DNA from: Desulfobaccales bacterium
GTDB lineage: Bacteria > Desulfobacterota > Desulfobaccia > Desulfobaccales > 0-14-0-80-60-11
Direction of reading: 5' to 3'
Length of the DNA stretch: 64,000 bases
Assembly: GCA_041648175.1 (NCBI GenBank)
Contig: JBAZPO010000010.1
Span: 67,001 to 131,000 of the forward strand
Shown: one piece after another, positions 1-9,146 of the stretch
How the letters are laid out: each line of letters begins with the position of its first letter
How positions within the stretch are numbered: the first letter of the stretch is position 1
The notes under the pieces: model-generated
What the model saw: only the letters and a program-made list of their open reading frames with translations
Database searches by the model: none
What the model was told of the DNA's origin: nothing
Position numbers and translations under genes: made by a program

Positions 1-449
1 AAGCGGTGGTGATCCTCCTCGGTGCCCTGGCGCTGGACCACCACCTTCTCAAACAACGGTCCCGCGGCGGGGTAGCGGGCAAACATGCGCTCCCTAAAGT
101 CAGGGTGCACCACCAGGCGCACTGCCGCGCCGTCGCTGCGCCGGGCCACGGTGACTGCGGTTTTGCCCAAATCTTTATAAATCAAGGCGTTGTTGCCGAA
201 GGTGCAGCCGGTGACCACCTGGATACCGTCGACGAAGCAGTTGTTACACTCGACGACGGCCACCATTTCCTCCATGCCGGTGTTTTCCTGATCCAGATAG
301 TCCATAGCATACTGGCCAGCCTTGACCCCCAGGGCCAGGTAAGGGCAGCGGTGCCCGTGCATGGATTCGGCGTGGCGCAACAACCCTTCCAGGTCCCTGC
401 TGCGAATCATGGCTTCTACGGCCGCGCGGGCCGAGGCGTGTTCATGCAT
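1..449 (-). CDS. FmdE family protein, 3' end outside window
   Basis: The minus strand reads open from an ATG at 449 to the window edge without a stop. The translation begins MHEHASARAAVEAMIRS and contains HGHRCPYLALGVKAG and VECNNCFVDGIQVVTGCTFGNN. These are the His/Cys-rich signatures of the FmdE family, named after subunit E of formylmethanofuran dehydrogenase; in bacteria without that pathway the role is mostly unproven, and metal binding by the conserved Cys residues is the usual inference. An AAAGGAA ribosome binding site lies 8 bases before the ATG. The gene follows the broken Clp_N/TIR-like gene in the same direction but has the GC-rich codon use of the main chromosome. The C-terminus lies beyond the window, so the zinc-ribbon tail seen in some members cannot be checked. 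Confidence 0.85.
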   Translation of the reverse strand, partial: MHEHASARAAVEAMIRSRDLEGLLRHAESMHGHRCPYLALGVKAGQYAMDYLDQENTGMEEMVAVVECNNCFVDGIQVVTGCTFGNNALIYKDLGKTAVTVARRSDGAAVRLVVHPDFRERMFARYPAAGPLFEKVVVQRQGTEEDHHR

Positions 450-470
450 AGTGTGATTCCTTTATTCGAT

Positions 471-1544
471 TTAAAGAATTATTTTGTTATCCTTAAGCCA
501 TTTTTCAATCTGTGGTGATAATGTTTTATTAAGATTTTGAATATCAAATTCAATATACAATTTACCCACTATATCAGAATTTAACTTAAACATGGTTCGT
601 TCCTTTAAGAGACAGATTTTCTTCTTTAGTCAGAACATATAACCAACTTCAAAAGATACATTTGGATTAAAAATATCACTCTCCAATCGCTCAAAAACAG
701 CTATTGCAAAGCTGCAACCATAAATGTAACTTTCTATATTTATTAATAGATCGTCAGAATAGCTCCTAATATCTGCTCTTAATAGATTAATATTGAATTT
801 ATTGAATATATCCTTCAAAACTTTATAAATATTAATATGTAACTTTGTTGACTTAAAGGACATTATAAGAAAACAGTTCCGTCCATATTCGGGGAAATCC
901 TGAAAAAGTCTTATTAGGGATGATCTAACCCATGATAAAGCTCTTTCGATTGGGGATTCTTTCAATTCAGAAATATCTAAACCTTTTAAAATTTCTGTAA
1001 ATTTGACATCGAGAGCTTTATCATAGGCAGCATTTATATGAGATAACGTATTATATGGAGTATGAAGTCGTTTATCGATCCAAGTCTCATTTGCCCAAAT
1101 GGGGAACACATCATCGAAACTTTCTAAAATTGCAACAAAAATATCAAGATCATAAATTTCCTTCCTTAAATTTTTTTGTGCTATTGAGATAGAGAGATCA
1201 ATAATATTTTCCCTTGTCATAATTCTTCTACCCAATGTATCTGAATATGGAGGGATATCTGAATCATATGGATCAAGAATATCTTCTACTATATTATTCC
1301 TCCTCATTGCTAAGATAGCTTCATCTGGATTGCCTCCAAGATTATTTAATGCAGATCTCAAGTGAGGCATTGTCTCCAAACATGATAATAGAAAGAATGA
1401 ATGATGTATCGGAAGTGTGTTATGTTCCTCGCAAAAATGTTCGACATATTCAAAGATAATTTTTGCTGCTTTCGATAAGCGAAAGCCAAAAGAACTTACA
1501 TATTTTTCTAAATCTAAAATAGCTTCGGTAGAGGTTAATGTCAT
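471..1544 (-). pseudogene. Clp_N-like/TIR-like defence-type protein interrupted by in-frame TGA
   Basis: The first open part (304 codons, 1544 to 630) has an N-terminal helical region with two Clp_N-like repeats (about residues 18-75 and 112-175). A C-terminal Rossmann-like domain follows, with NCFLIMSFKS, LLRADIRSYSDD, a buried FAIAV strand and NPNVSFEVGYMF. The latter pattern belongs to the TIR/nucleoside-deoxyribosyltransferase-like proteins common in phage-defence loci. After a TGA at 632-630 the same frame stays open for 52 more codons to a TAA at 473-471, and those codons (LKKKICLLKERTM, SDIVGKLYIEFD, IEKWLKDNKI) look like the normal end of this domain. I therefore read one gene with a nonsense codon. 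The codon use is strongly AT-rich compared with both neighbours, suggesting transfer. It starts 6 bases after the permease stop. Function in defence is inferred from the domain type only. Confidence 0.65.
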
Positions 1545-1550
1545 CTTAAT

Positions 1551-3344
1551 TCACCAGATAATCCGCACCCCTCCCAGGTCTTGAATGGAAAAGGTTTGGG
1601 CATGCGTCAACGAGCCCATAAACATCATGTTCTTGGGAATGTCCAGTTCTTTGGATAGGGCGTCTACGGTCTCTGGGGTGAACAGGCCTTTCCGGGCCTG
1701 GTACTCGATCTTCAGGTCGGGATGCAATTCCCGGATAATCCCCAGGTTGCGGTGAATGTTTAACTCCGCGGCAGGATCGTCTTCGGTGTAGAGACGAAAA
1801 ATCAAGACATTCTGACAGTCTTCATTGCGGCTCAGGTAATTGAAGGCCTTGATCATACGGTTCAGGGTGCCCAGGCCCACAAACACCACGGCCCGGATAT
1901 TGGCGATGGCCTCGATGCGTTCTTCCACCCCTTCCCGCCAGTGGGAGAACCGGGTGAGGACCCGGTCAATGAGGGTAAGGATCCATTTGAGGATAGGGAT
2001 GCGCATGTACATGGCGATGCCGCCCAGTACTGCGGGAATGAAGTAGATGGCAAAATAGCCCAGGAAAACGAAGTTAATCGCCAGGTTACCCAGGATGCCC
2101 ACGCAGGTGGCGATCACGCCTAGGATAACCGACCCCCACCCGGCCCGGAAGGTGCGCTTCAGTTCGGGGCGGTTTACCTTGAGGAGGATATTGCCAATAC
2201 CGAACAGGGTCATCACCCCGAGGAAGGAGATGGTGTAAACCCCGGCCAGAGACAGCAATTCTCCGCCCGTGAGGTAGAGGATGGAGATGCACAGGATCAT
2301 GAAACCGACGATGATGAGAGGGAAACTACCCCGCCGGGTTTGCTTGAGGAGAAACTGGGGAAAACACTGGTCCAAGGTCATGCGGTGCACCAGGCCGCTT
2401 ACGCCCACATAACTGGTGAGCACTGCGCCGGAGAGGACCAGGACGGCGTCCAGCACGATGAGCGTGTGCAAGGAATGGCCGCCCACCAGCATGCCCATTT
2501 GGCCCACCAGGTCGTCCTTGGCGCCGATAATCTCCGGCACCATAAAGAGTCCCAGGGCCAACAGGGCAATGAGGGGATTGAACACGGTTACCGCCAGCCA
2601 CATATTACGCAAGGTCAGGCGAAAGACGCCGGGGCGCTGCTGCTCGACGTAATTGGCGGAGGACTCGAAGCCGCTCACGCCCAGCATGGCCGCGGAAAAA
2701 CCCAAAAAAAGGGCCTTGGGCCAATAGACGTCATGGCGCAGCAGGGCTAGATTCGCCAACCAATGGGTGATGAGATTGGCGCTGAAAATGACCCAGATAA
2801 CAAACAAGGTCAGGGTAGCCAGGTGCAGCAGGAAAATGCCCAGGGCCACCCGGGCCGAATCCGTAATCCCCAAGATGGTCAACCCGGCAAAGACTGTGAG
2901 CACCACCGCGGTAGTCTCCAGGGGCGGCAAGCCGGGATACAGGTCAATTAAATATGCGGCGGCGGTCTTGGCCGAGATCACCGCAGTGGCCAGGTACGAC
3001 AGGAGGGTGAGGCAGGCGGCGAAGGAGGCGTCGAACTTCCGGGTGCAGTTGAGCAGGCAGTTGTAGGCGCCGCCGTCCAGGGGCAGGGCCTCCACCACCT
3101 CGGTGTAGATCTTGCGATAGAGGTAGAGCACCCCGGCGGCCAGCAGCAGGGCCACCGGCGCGAGGGCGTGGGCATAGACGATGGCGATGGCCGAGACGTA
3201 AAGGCAGGAGGAGGTGATGTCATTGCCGCAGATGGCGGTGGCGTGCCAGGCCCCCAGCCGCTCTTTTTTGACTTTGCCCTGAATGAGCTCTTCCGGGGTG
3301 GGTTGCTCCACGACCAAAGGAGCGGTGATCTCAGCGTCGCTCAT
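1551..3344 (-). CDS. APC-superfamily amino acid permease with C-terminal soluble domain
   Basis: A 597-residue integral membrane protein. After a 30-residue hydrophilic N-terminus the sequence has about twelve hydrophobic segments, starting with WHATAICGNDITSSCLYV and including VVEALPLDGGAYN, the typical TM1-TM3 signature of the amino acid-polyamine-organocation family. About 120 residues at the C-terminus (from roughly 480) are soluble and contain alternating strands and helices (IRAVVFVGLGTLNRM, NVLIFRLYTEDD), a regulatory-type extension seen in some bacterial APC members. The substrate cannot be told. The gene is divergent from the exonuclease gene, and the leftward TIR-like gene begins 6 bases after its stop, so read-through transcription is likely. 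Confidence 0.85.
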   Translation of the reverse strand: MSDAEITAPLVVEQPTPEELIQGKVKKERLGAWHATAICGNDITSSCLYVSAIAIVYAHALAPVALLLAAGVLYLYRKIYTEVVEALPLDGGAYNCLLNCTRKFDASFAACLTLLSYLATAVISAKTAAAYLIDLYPGLPPLETTAVVLTVFAGLTILGITDSARVALGIFLLHLATLTLFVIWVIFSANLITHWLANLALLRHDVYWPKALFLGFSAAMLGVSGFESSANYVEQQRPGVFRLTLRNMWLAVTVFNPLIALLALGLFMVPEIIGAKDDLVGQMGMLVGGHSLHTLIVLDAVLVLSGAVLTSYVGVSGLVHRMTLDQCFPQFLLKQTRRGSFPLIIVGFMILCISILYLTGGELLSLAGVYTISFLGVMTLFGIGNILLKVNRPELKRTFRAGWGSVILGVIATCVGILGNLAINFVFLGYFAIYFIPAVLGGIAMYMRIPILKWILTLIDRVLTRFSHWREGVEERIEAIANIRAVVFVGLGTLNRMIKAFNYLSRNEDCQNVLIFRLYTEDDPAAELNIHRNLGIIRELHPDLKIEYQARKGLFTPETVDALSKELDIPKNMMFMGSLTHAQTFSIQDLGGVRIIW

Positions 3345-3463
3345 TTAGTCTTTTTAATAGATTTTTTCGTTTTTGTCGAGCTTTCCGCAAGGCCGGGGAT
3401 TTGCGCCGCGGTCGCTTTGGTGCTAAGATCATCGTTAAATTTGGAGCAGATCCCCGTCTAAAG

Positions 3464-4213
3464 ATGCAACTCAAACAAGCCATCGTTGCCCTTTTGAGCC
3501 CTGACGCGCTTGAAGCCGTCTGTCGGGAATATGGCCTAGAAGCCGACAGCAGCCGGTTGGCCCTGGCGTACCAGGTGATGCGCCATGAGCCGGTAGCAGT
3601 TGAAGAATTGTTGGAGTATTTGACGGAAGCGGAAGTGCAAAAAGTTTGTGCGGCCCGGGGAATTGCCGGCAGGAGGAAAGCCACTCTCATCAAAAAGCTT
3701 CTGAAGACCGAGCGCGGCCCCACTTTTGTGGCCCTGGACTTTGAAACCGCCGATTATTCCCGGGACAGCGCCTGCGCCCTGGGATTGGTGCGGGTGGAAA
3801 ACCACCAAATCGTTAAGCGTTCCTACAGCCTGATCAAACCGCCGCGCAAAAGATTCGTCTTCACTTATCTCCACGGCATCACCTGGGAGGACGTGGCGAA
3901 CCAGCCCACCTTTGGCGAACTGTGGCCCAGTTTCAGCCCAATGCTTGCGGGGATCGATTTTCTGGCGGCCCACAACGCCTCGTTTGACCGGTCGGTGCTC
4001 CATAAGTGCTGTGAGAAAGCGGAGTTGGAGCCGCCCAAGATTCCCTTCCGCTGCACGGTGCAACTGGCCCGGCAGACCTGGAACATATACCCCACGAAAC
4101 TGAATCATGTCTGCGATCATCTGGGCATTACCCTCAAGCACCACCAAGCCGCGTCCGACGCCGAGGCCTGCGCCCTGATCGTCATGGCGGCGCACAAAAT
4201 TCCCCCAAAATAA
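3464..4213 (+). CDS. DEDDh 3'-5' exonuclease (DnaQ-like) with N-terminal SAP-like region
   Basis: The protein resembles the epsilon proofreading subunit of DNA polymerase III. FVALDFETADYS carries the first two acidic residues, HNASFDRSVL the third, and HHQAASDAEACAL the His and last Asp of a DEDDh exonuclease. The first 85 residues include a helix-rich stretch ending in VQKVCAARGIAGRRKATLIKKLLK, which resembles a SAP-type DNA-binding motif. I chose the ATG at 3464 (MQLKQAIVAL) because the longer open frame from 3401 begins in low-homology sequence close to the divergent permease start; the upstream ATG cannot be excluded. It probably acts in DNA repair or degradation rather than replication, since it is not linked to polymerase genes. 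Confidence 0.8.
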   Translation: MQLKQAIVALLSPDALEAVCREYGLEADSSRLALAYQVMRHEPVAVEELLEYLTEAEVQKVCAARGIAGRRKATLIKKLLKTERGPTFVALDFETADYSRDSACALGLVRVENHQIVKRSYSLIKPPRKRFVFTYLHGITWEDVANQPTFGELWPSFSPMLAGIDFLAAHNASFDRSVLHKCCEKAELEPPKIPFRCTVQLARQTWNIYPTKLNHVCDHLGITLKHHQAASDAEACALIVMAAHKIPPK

Positions 4214-4221
4214 TTCCCGAG

Positions 4222-4896
4222 TTAAGACTCGGCGCGCCAGAGGAGAAACGGCGTGCCCTGCCGGTTCAGCCATTGGCGGCGGTGGGCAAAATCAGGGAGG
4301 ACCGCGGCCACGACGCCCCAGAACCGGGGGTTGTGGCCGGGGACTTTGAGGTGGGCCAGTTCGTGCACCACCACGTAGTCGATGACTTCCGCAGGCAGCA
4401 GGATGAGGCGCCAGTTGAATTTGAGGGTGCCGTCGGGATGGCATTCGCCCCAACGGCGCTTCCATTCTTTTAGTTCCACCGGACCGGGCGCAAGACCCAT
4501 GGTTACCGCAAAATGGCGCACCCGTCCATGGAGCAGCCCAAAAGCGCGCTCGGCATACCAGGCGACCAACCGGGACCAGAGATCGGCCCCGTTTGGCAGA
4601 GGCACCCGAATCTCCTGGCCATTCAGGGTTACGGGTCCCGTGGCACCCTTAAGCACCGTGAGCCTTAAAGGCTGTCCAAGGAGGTGGGCCTCCCCTGCCT
4701 TGAGTTGCCCCCAGGCCGCCTTACGGTCCGCCACCTTGCGTTCGAGCCAGGCGCCGTGTTTTTCAAAAGCCCGGGCGAGGTTTTCCTTGGAGGTGCCTCG
4801 GGGCATAGTCACCACCACCCGGCCTTCGGCGGTGACCATGAGGGCGATGCTCTTGCGCCTGGGGCTGATGCGGTATTCGATGTCTAGTTCTGTCAT
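4222..4896 (-). CDS. YgjP-like (SprT-like) zinc metallopeptidase
   Basis: A 224-residue protein of the YgjP/DUF45 family. The zinc site is visible as VVHELAHLKVPGHNPRFW: HELAH provides two ligands and the catalytic Glu, and the downstream His in GHNPRFW the third. WKRRWGECHPDGTLKFNWRLILLP is the second family signature. The N-terminal third (IEYRISPRRKSIALMVTAEG) is the usual beta-rich domain. These proteins are related to SprT/Wss1 proteases; physiological substrates are unknown in bacteria. It converges with the exonuclease gene, with only 8 bases between the stops. Confidence 0.85.
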   Translation of the reverse strand: MTELDIEYRISPRRKSIALMVTAEGRVVVTMPRGTSKENLARAFEKHGAWLERKVADRKAAWGQLKAGEAHLLGQPLRLTVLKGATGPVTLNGQEIRVPLPNGADLWSRLVAWYAERAFGLLHGRVRHFAVTMGLAPGPVELKEWKRRWGECHPDGTLKFNWRLILLPAEVIDYVVVHELAHLKVPGHNPRFWGVVAAVLPDFAHRRQWLNRQGTPFLLWRAES

Positions 4897-5090
4897 TTTA
4901 GGGTTTGCCCGGCAAGCCGTGCGCCTACGACGATCATAGGAGTTGCTTATGGCTCCGGAAGGGGATTCGGGATTGATTTTTTAACTACTTGGAAATCCTC
5001 CTAAATAACCATTTTTAAAAGGGGGGCTTTCCCTTTGCAGGAATTACTTAACTCTAAATTTCGGAACCGATTACTGTAAAACCATAAATA

Positions 5091-5116
5091 AGGGGCCAGG
5101 GAAATCCCTGACCCCT
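5091..5116 (-). terminator. Intrinsic terminator after the 2-oxoacid oxidoreductase gene
   Basis: On the minus strand an 11-bp stem (AGGGGTCAGGG / CCCTGGCCCCT, one mismatch) closes around a short AT-rich loop and is followed by TTATTTAT. It lies 25 bases beyond the stop codon of the oxidoreductase. Confidence 0.7.
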
Positions 5117-5140
5117 AAGCGTATCTTGAGCCGGCCTATT

Positions 5141-8100
5141 TTACAACCGGTAGCGTTCGTCCACGATGCGCTCCACTTCTTCTTCAGACGGCATGGTGTC
5201 CCGGTAGCCCGCCATATATTGGTTTCTGAGCCAGCGGAAGAGGCTGACGGTTTCGTTGATGCGCACGATCTCTGGGATATCGCCGCTTTTCACCGTCTTG
5301 ATGTGCTGGTTATACTGGCCTAGCATGGAAACCACATCATAGAAGGTGGCCGCGTCCCGCTTGATGCCCCGCTTGAAGGACTTGCCCTCCGTGGGATAGA
5401 TCAGGTCAGGGGCGGGGTTGCCCGAAATGTCGATGCGCTGGAAGGGCCGGCGCACCGCCACCTGCCATTTCCGGGACTCCACCATCATCCGGGAGATCAT
5501 CGGCCCGGCCCAGTCGTTGGTCACGTGGCCCGTGGGGCAGGCGGAGAAGAACTCCACCAGGGAGGGGCCGTTGTAAGCGATGGCTTCCTTGAGGATCTTG
5601 ATGGCATAGAAGGGGTTGTCGACAGTGAGCTTGGCCGCGTAAACATGGGAGATGGCCATGGCCTGGCTGATAATCCGGCGGTGCAGGGTGGTCTTGCCCG
5701 CGTACTTCCTGCCGATGGGGGAGGTAGAGCGGTCGGTCCCGAAACGGGTGGCCCCGGACTTCTGCATGCCGGTGTTCATGTAGCCTTCGTTGTTGAAGAT
5801 TACCCAGGTGATGTCAAAGTTTTCGCCCAGGGCATGGTTGAAGGGACCATTGCCGATGTCGTAAATGGCGCCATCCCCGGCAAAGACGATGATCTTGGTG
5901 AGCACGCTGTTGTAACGGTTTTGATAGGCCTGGTCCAGGCTGAACTTGGCCCCCAGGGCGGCGGCGGAGGCGGTGCCGAAACCGTAGTGGCCTGCCGGAT
6001 ACATCCGGGTATTGAAGGGGTTCACCAGTTCGGAGACCTGGTCGCAGCCGGTGGCGTTGATGGAGTAGATGTTGAAGCCGTGGTCCAGCATGTGCTCGAT
6101 GGCCCGCTTGTTTTTCTCCGACAGGATCTTGAGGCCCTGGTAGAAGGTGGCGATGCCCTGGGGGTTATTGCGCAGGGACTCCGCCGCGAAGAAGGTCAGC
6201 AGGTTGATGACCCCCTCGGAGCAGCCCGGGCACAGGGTGTGCTTGCCGGGGTAGAGCTTGGAGAAGACGAAGAGCACCTGATGGTTGAGGGACAGCTTGT
6301 CCACGTACGGGGCCAGGTTGACCGTGTTGTCCCATGCCCGGCAGGCCGCCGGGAGAAAGTCCTCGTCTTTCACGGTGTTTTTGTCCACCATTTTCAGGGC
6401 ATCGGTGGGGCACACCTGGGCACAAACGCCGCAGCCCTTGCAGGCGGCGGGGTCGGCGTTGATGTTTAAGGCGAAGCGCTCCCAGGGGATGCCCTTGGGT
6501 GGGCTCTTAAACTTCTTGAAGTACCGGGCCGCGTCATCTACCGGCCGATCGGTGACGGTGGAGATGAGGGCCGAATCAGGGCAGGAGGCGGTGCACAAGC
6601 CGCAGGCGATGCATTTCGAGGCGTCATAGACCGGCAGTTGGGCGCCGATGAAGCTCATATCCCGGTAGCGGCTGGTGCCCGCGGGCACGATGGGCAGGAA
6701 GTGATCCCAAGGAACTTTTTTGCCGTCCAGGATGGGTTTGACCATATCCTGGTAAAAGACCTCCTGGTAATTCTCCGTCAGGTTCACCGACTTGATGATC
6801 CCCATATGGTCTTTGTCGGCAAGGAGCACCGGGAGGCCCGCGGTCCTCGGACCCTGGCCGAAGTTCTCCGGCAGCGGCGGGGTGTAAGCGGGAGCGGTGG
6901 CATCTAAAGAGATGGTCCCAGGGGCTTTTTCACTGACGTGGCCGGAGGCCTGGTCGGCGCCGTATTTGAGCAATGAGACGTTGGACTCCAGCATTTCCCG
7001 CTTTTTGGTGCCCAGTTTCTTTTCCAGGATTTTCTTGAAGCGCTGCTCGAATTCCTTTTCGGTCAGAATGCCCATCTCCCGGTTGATGAGGCCCAGGAAG
7101 GCTGCGCCGGGGAGGTTGCGGTTGAGGTGCTGGAGCGCTGCCCGGGTGCCGTCGATGGCCATGATTTTGATGCGCCGGTACTTGATCAAGGACTGGACCT
7201 GGGACGAGAAGGTAGCCATGATATCATAGCAGCTTTTAGGGGTATTGATGACCAGGAGGCCGTTTTCCTTCAAGCCGCCCACATACTCTCGGAGAATCTG
7301 GTCAGACAGGAATTTTTCATTGAAGAAGGCCAGTACGTCCCGTTCCGTAAGTTCTGAGGAGTTGCGGATGGGCTGCGAGGAGATACGCAGGTTCATGAAG
7401 ACCGGGGCGCCTTTGCGGGCGGCGCCGTAGCGGGCCCCGGACTGGATGTATTTCTTGCCGGTGCCCACATCCTGGGCATAAATAAGGGCCGCGGACTCCA
7501 GCGCAGTTTTAACACCTTCGGCGCCCACCCCGATGAAGGTCATGCCCAACTCCCGCTCCAGGTAACCGGGAAGCGGCGTAGGCCGCAGGGTCAGGGGGCC
7601 TTCGATGCCCACGTAAAAATCCCGGTGGAAACGCCGCTTTTTTTCGTAAAACGACAGCATGTTCTCCACCACGGCGGCGGCATCGTATTTGTTGAAATCC
7701 TTGCTGCCCAGGCCGTAGACTCCGTGGAAAAGGGTGGGCATATCTTCCCGGCCATAGATGCGGTGCTCTTTTTTGCCTTCCCGGCCGGCCCGGAGAGAGA
7801 TTTGCAGGGAGGCCTGCACGTCGGCCAGGAGAAGCTGATTGTGGGCGGTGCCGGAGCGCTCCAACACCGAGATCACCTTGGCCTTGCGCATCCCATAGGC
7901 CAGCTCTTCATAGCAGGGCGGGTTGAACAACACCGGCCGCACCACTCCGATCTTGTAGCCTTTCACATCCCGGTAGTAGTCCACCACGTCTTTGACCACG
8001 CCGGCGGCGGAGCCCAAGAGGACCACGACCATGTCGGCGTCTTCGGTGCGGTAGCATTCCACCACTTTAAGGTTGGTGCCCAGAATCTTGTTCATGTTAT

Positions 8101-9016
8101 TCATGGCCAGGGTGAAACCCCGGCGGAAGAAGCGGTAGGCCAGATCCTGGGCCACCTGGCCTTCCATGGTCAGGTCGGTGTCGGTGAAGGTGCCGGTGAG
8201 GGTGCCGTGTTCGAAGTTGGGTTGGTAGATGCGGTTGGGCGGCCCCACATAATACTCCAGGAAGGCGTCGGAAAGTTCCTTGATATTTTCGATAGCGTGG
8301 CTCTTGATGAAACCGTCACCGATGACCATAGTGGGCATCATCACCTGCTTGAGTTCGCTCACTTTAAAGGCCACAGGCAACAGGTCATGGAGCTCCTGGT
8401 TATCCTCGCTCACCAGTTGGGCCCAGCCCGCGTTGCGCACGGCGTAAAAATCGGTGTGGCCGCAGTGGATGCTCAAGGAGCCTTTGTTGACTTCCCGGGC
8501 CATGACGGTCATCACCACCGGCAGGCGCTTGCCCGCCACGGAAAAGAGGTTTTTGGTCTTAAGGAGGAGGCCCTGAGACGAAGTGTTGTCGGCGTAGCGC
8601 CCGCCCTGACAGGCCATGGCCTCAACCGCGGCGATGGCCGAGAGTTCGTCGCTGGGTTGAAAGTACATGAGTTCGTTGCCGAAGAGGTTTTTTTGGCCGT
8701 TGGCGGCCACCCGGGCAAAGGTTTCGGCAATAGGGGTGGACGGAGTGATGGGGTAGCCGCAGAGGCCGTCGACGAGGCGGGTCAACACCGAAATGGCCGC
8801 CTGGTTACCATCCATCAAGACCTCCTGCCGTTTGCGGATATTTTCCAGCAAAGTTTTAGGGATGGTGGCCAGGTCGAAGGCAAAGAGCTCGCTGGCGTCA
8901 AAGCGCTCCCATTCCGTGGGCCAATCGATGGGCAGGACTTTGTCTTTGCGGGTTTTGCGCAACCGGTGGTAGGGGAGTTGCTGACGCAAGGTATCGATTT
9001 CGGTGCTAGGTCTCAT
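5141..9016 (-). CDS. Single-chain 2-oxoacid (pyruvate):ferredoxin oxidoreductase
   Basis: The enzyme oxidises a 2-oxoacid such as pyruvate with CoA to acyl-CoA, CO2 and reduced ferredoxin. All four modules are fused: an alpha domain with GYPITPSTP near residue 87; a gamma domain (about 480-690, from VGIEGPLTLRP); a ferredoxin-like delta domain with CIACGLCTASCP (about 800) and CKGCGVCAQVCP (about 860); and a beta domain with CPGCSEG (about 927) and the thiamine diphosphate motif GDGAIYDIGNG (about 1045). At 1291 residues it is about 100 longer than typical NifJ/Por. The TPP region is divergent (NNEGYMNTGMQKSG where NifJ has a TEVYSNTGGQ-like stretch), so the exact substrate is uncertain. An AGGAGAG ribosome binding site precedes the ATG. 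It is transcribed alone, with a terminator behind it. Confidence 0.85.
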   Translation of the reverse strand: MRPSTEIDTLRQQLPYHRLRKTRKDKVLPIDWPTEWERFDASELFAFDLATIPKTLLENIRKRQEVLMDGNQAAISVLTRLVDGLCGYPITPSTPIAETFARVAANGQKNLFGNELMYFQPSDELSAIAAVEAMACQGGRYADNTSSQGLLLKTKNLFSVAGKRLPVVMTVMAREVNKGSLSIHCGHTDFYAVRNAGWAQLVSEDNQELHDLLPVAFKVSELKQVMMPTMVIGDGFIKSHAIENIKELSDAFLEYYVGPPNRIYQPNFEHGTLTGTFTDTDLTMEGQVAQDLAYRFFRRGFTLAMNNMNKILGTNLKVVECYRTEDADMVVVLLGSAAGVVKDVVDYYRDVKGYKIGVVRPVLFNPPCYEELAYGMRKAKVISVLERSGTAHNQLLLADVQASLQISLRAGREGKKEHRIYGREDMPTLFHGVYGLGSKDFNKYDAAAVVENMLSFYEKKRRFHRDFYVGIEGPLTLRPTPLPGYLERELGMTFIGVGAEGVKTALESAALIYAQDVGTGKKYIQSGARYGAARKGAPVFMNLRISSQPIRNSSELTERDVLAFFNEKFLSDQILREYVGGLKENGLLVINTPKSCYDIMATFSSQVQSLIKYRRIKIMAIDGTRAALQHLNRNLPGAAFLGLINREMGILTEKEFEQRFKKILEKKLGTKKREMLESNVSLLKYGADQASGHVSEKAPGTISLDATAPAYTPPLPENFGQGPRTAGLPVLLADKDHMGIIKSVNLTENYQEVFYQDMVKPILDGKKVPWDHFLPIVPAGTSRYRDMSFIGAQLPVYDASKCIACGLCTASCPDSALISTVTDRPVDDAARYFKKFKSPPKGIPWERFALNINADPAACKGCGVCAQVCPTDALKMVDKNTVKDEDFLPAACRAWDNTVNLAPYVDKLSLNHQVLFVFSKLYPGKHTLCPGCSEGVINLLTFFAAESLRNNPQGIATFYQGLKILSEKNKRAIEHMLDHGFNIYSINATGCDQVSELVNPFNTRMYPAGHYGFGTASAAALGAKFSLDQAYQNRYNSVLTKIIVFAGDGAIYDIGNGPFNHALGENFDITWVIFNNEGYMNTGMQKSGATRFGTDRSTSPIGRKYAGKTTLHRRIISQAMAISHVYAAKLTVDNPFYAIKILKEAIAYNGPSLVEFFSACPTGHVTNDWAGPMISRMMVESRKWQVAVRRPFQRIDISGNPAPDLIYPTEGKSFKRGIKRDAATFYDVVSMLGQYNQHIKTVKSGDIPEIVRINETVSLFRWLRNQYMAGYRDTMPSEEEVERIVDERYRL

Positions 9017-9091
9017 GGGGGCACTCTCCTTTACAAGAAACTAATGAAGTTTTTATCGCAAATTAATAAAGCCTTGGCAATAAAAAATCGC

Positions 9092-9144
9092 TTGACCTAT
9101 AAAATTATCCTTCATAAGATTTGATAAGATATTTTGAAGGATAA
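9092..9144 (+). promoter_or_regulatory. Promoter with 10-bp inverted repeat covering -10 region and ribosome binding site
   Basis: TTGACC (9092-9097) and TAAGAT (9115-9120) are spaced 17 bases, a good sigma-70-type match. A perfect 10-bp inverted repeat, TTATCCTTCA at 9105-9114 and TGAAGGATAA at 9135-9144, has its left arm in the promoter spacer and its right arm on the GAAGGA ribosome binding site of the gene starting at 9147. It could be an operator or an RNA hairpin that hides the ribosome binding site. Confidence 0.5.
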
Positions 9145-9146
9145 AA

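Noticed and set aside
6..518. Plus-strand frame of 170 codons at the left edge
   Set aside because: It is the complement of the FmdE-like gene, whose minus-strand translation has clear family motifs.
627..632. Selenocysteine at the TGA of the Clp_N/TIR-like gene
   Set aside because: No Cys is expected there in the family and no SECIS-like hairpin follows; a nonsense codon is simpler.
7625..9124. Plus-strand frame of 499 codons opposite the 2-oxoacid oxidoreductase
   Set aside because: His/Gly-rich shadow translation without domains, fully covered by a gene with strong motifs on the other strand.
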